This document shows positions 62,821-64,000 of a stretch of DNA of 64,000 bases, one piece after another. A program made the position numbers and the translations under genes. Within the stretch, counting starts at the first letter, position 1. Each line of letters opens with the position of its first letter. The notes beneath the pieces were generated by a model. That model worked only from the letters and a program-made list of their open reading frames with translations. It searched no databases and had not been told where the DNA came from. This DNA comes from Sphingopyxis sp. MSC1_008 (GTDB taxonomy: Bacteria > Pseudomonadota > Alphaproteobacteria > Sphingomonadales > Sphingomonadaceae), in NCBI RefSeq assembly GCF_023197165.1, contig NZ_JALPRD010000004.1, forward strand, positions 62,001 through 126,000, in the 5' to 3' direction.

Positions 62821-64000
62821 CGCCGCGCCCGCGCGCCCGCTCGTTACCGCGATCCCCGACCATGGCCGGCGGATCGTCGCGGCGACATGCGGCCAGGCGC
62901 GCGCGCTCGGCATAGCGCCCGGCATGACGATCACGAAAGCGCGGGCGTTCGCGCCCGAACTCGATGTCATCGACGCGGAGCCCGAGGCCGATCTCGAAGG
63001 GCTGCGCCGTCTCGCTCTCTGGGCGGGCCGGCGCTATTCGCCGATGGTCGCGCCCGATCCGCCTGACGGAATCTGGCTTGATGTCACCGGCTGCGCGGCG
63101 CTCTTCGGGAGCGAGCGCGCGCTCCTCAAGGATCTCCACCGCCGCATCGCCGCCTTCGGCCTGTCGCTCCAGATCGCGGTGGCCGATACGGCAGGCTGCG
63201 CGCATGCGGTCGCGCGCCATGTCCCTGCGGGCCGCCCGGTGACCGTCGAGCCCGGCGCGCATCGCAAGGCGATCGCGCTGCTGCCGGTCGCGGCGCTTCG
63301 CCTCGCGCCCGCCGATGTCGAGGGCCTTCGGAAGCTCGGCTTCGAGCGCATCGAGCAGCTTATCGGGAGCCCGCGCGGGCCGCTCGCGAAGCGCTTCGGG
63401 CGCGAGCTCCATCGCCGCCTCGACCAGGCGCTCGGAACCCTGCCCGAGCCGATCGAACCGATCTTTCCCGAGGCGCTGCCGCGCGCGCGGCGCGGTTTCA
63501 TGGAGCCGATCGCCACGGCCGAGGCCTTCGCACAGGTCATCGGCGATCTCGCGCGGGATGTCGCCGTCCAGCTCGGCCGCGCCGGCAAGGGCGCGCGGCG
63601 GCTCGATTGCTATTTCCACCGCGTCGATGGCCAGACCCAGGCCGTCCGGATCGGCACCGCGGCCCCGTCGCGCGATGCGGCGCACCTCGCCAAGCTCCTC
63701 GCCGCGAAGATCGAGACCGTCGAACCCGGTCTCGGTATCGAGGCGATGACGCTCGTCGCGCCGCTGATCGAGGATCAGGGCGCGCGCCAGGGGGAAGGTC
63801 TCGCCAGCCTCGCCCGCCGCGGGCCCGATCTTGCCGCGCTCGTCGACGCGCTGGCGAACCGCTTCGGCCAGCGCGGTCTTCACCGGGCGGTGCCTTGTTC
63901 CGGCGCCATGCCCGAGCGCTCGGTCGCGATCGCGCCGGCCCTCGACGGCGGCGCGGGCGCGGCTTGGGCCGACGACCTGCCCCGCCCTTCGCGCATGCTG
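62741..64000 (+). CDS. imuB: ImuB, Y-family polymerase-like protein (3' part outside window)
   Basis: 420 codons are visible, no stop. N-terminus MRRVVSLFLPYWSTDRLRR is typical of ImuB. The palm lacks the full set of catalytic acidic residues of active Y-family polymerases: DGIWLDVTGCAALFGSERAL is the characteristic ImuB segment. ImuB links DnaE2 to the beta clamp. ATG 62741 has GGAGGGG at 4-6 bp. A dnaE2 gene is expected to follow outside the window. Together with imuA under a LexA box it is an SOS mutagenesis cassette. Confidence 0.93.
   Translation, partial: MRRVVSLFLPYWSTDRLRRKTGKPRPDAAPARPLVTAIPDHGRRIVAATCGQARALGIAPGMTITKARAFAPELDVIDAEPEADLEGLRRLALWAGRRYSPMVAPDPPDGIWLDVTGCAALFGSERALLKDLHRRIAAFGLSLQIAVADTAGCAHAVARHVPAGRPVTVEPGAHRKAIALLPVAALRLAPADVEGLRKLGFERIEQLIGSPRGPLAKRFGRELHRRLDQALGTLPEPIEPIFPEALPRARRGFMEPIATAEAFAQVIGDLARDVAVQLGRAGKGARRLDCYFHRVDGQTQAVRIGTAAPSRDAAHLAKLLAAKIETVEPGLGIEAMTLVAPLIEDQGARQGEGLASLARRGPDLAALVDALANRFGQRGLHRAVPCSGAMPERSVAIAPALDGGAGAAWADDLPRPSRML

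Overview
The window reads as a chromosomal segment of a high-GC alphaproteobacterium of the order Sphingomonadales, most like Sphingopyxis. The basis is overall gene style: an Rrf2-regulated suf operon, short SufD, CobS/CobT next to a J-domain protein and BolA, many outer-membrane receptor and porin genes, and short palindromic intergenic elements typical of sphingomonads. This is inference from remembered gene order and protein similarity, not a database match. Almost all sequence is coding. The strong third-position GC bias gives many long antisense mirror ORFs, which are left out.

Layout. 1-6860: truncated acyl-CoA ligase, secreted gamma-glutamyltransferase, pyrD, a DUF885 lipoprotein and an AraC regulator. 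7013-13079: a terminator, then a promoter/operator and the Fe-S assembly operon (Rrf2 regulator, sufB, a small periplasmic protein, sufC, sufD, sufS, sufT, sufA). 13135-22615: MddA-like methyltransferase, extensin-family protein, orphan flavin halogenase, porin with CPA2 antiporter, a Phd/PIN toxin-antitoxin pair, a P450 and a Tyr/Gly-rich lipoprotein. 22620-31699, minus strand: two DAACS carriers, then a compact run dnaJ-like, yihY, fabI, GNAT, aroC, SLC13 permease. 31821-39602: pdxH, phzF, serine hydrolase, AraC regulator, a candidate sRNA, epoxide hydrolase, SDR-like protein, pirin, cupin and bolA. 39655-46463: J-domain protein, NTF2-like protein, cobS, lipoprotein hydrolase, MFS exporter with a 43-aa partner, cobT. 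46523-50097: YbjQ-like protein, two related secreted proteins (the second with a displaced start), and a TPP-dependent synthase. 50110-57879: aldehyde dehydrogenase, a plcP-agt-like pair behind a Pho-box-like array, a TonB receptor and guaA.

From the end of guaA (57879) to the right edge the DNA looks like the left part of an integrated element: tyrosine integrase, AlpA-like regulator, DUF2274, trbI, and a chimeric gene whose first ~42 residues look like DUF736 and whose remainder is the C-terminal half of TrbG/VirB9. The simplest reading is an integrative conjugative element in guaA that lost its core transfer genes in one deletion. Next to it lies imuA-imuB under a LexA-type box (GAAC-N7-GAAC), an SOS mutagenesis cassette that runs off the window.

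The points most worth following are the DUF736-TrbG chimera, the guaA-borne element with its SOS cassette, the plcP-agt pair with four Pho-like half-sites on an exact 11-bp period, two candidate small RNAs with strong terminators, a palindromic repeat captured as the C-terminus of the suf regulator, and the frameshifted signal peptide at 47653.
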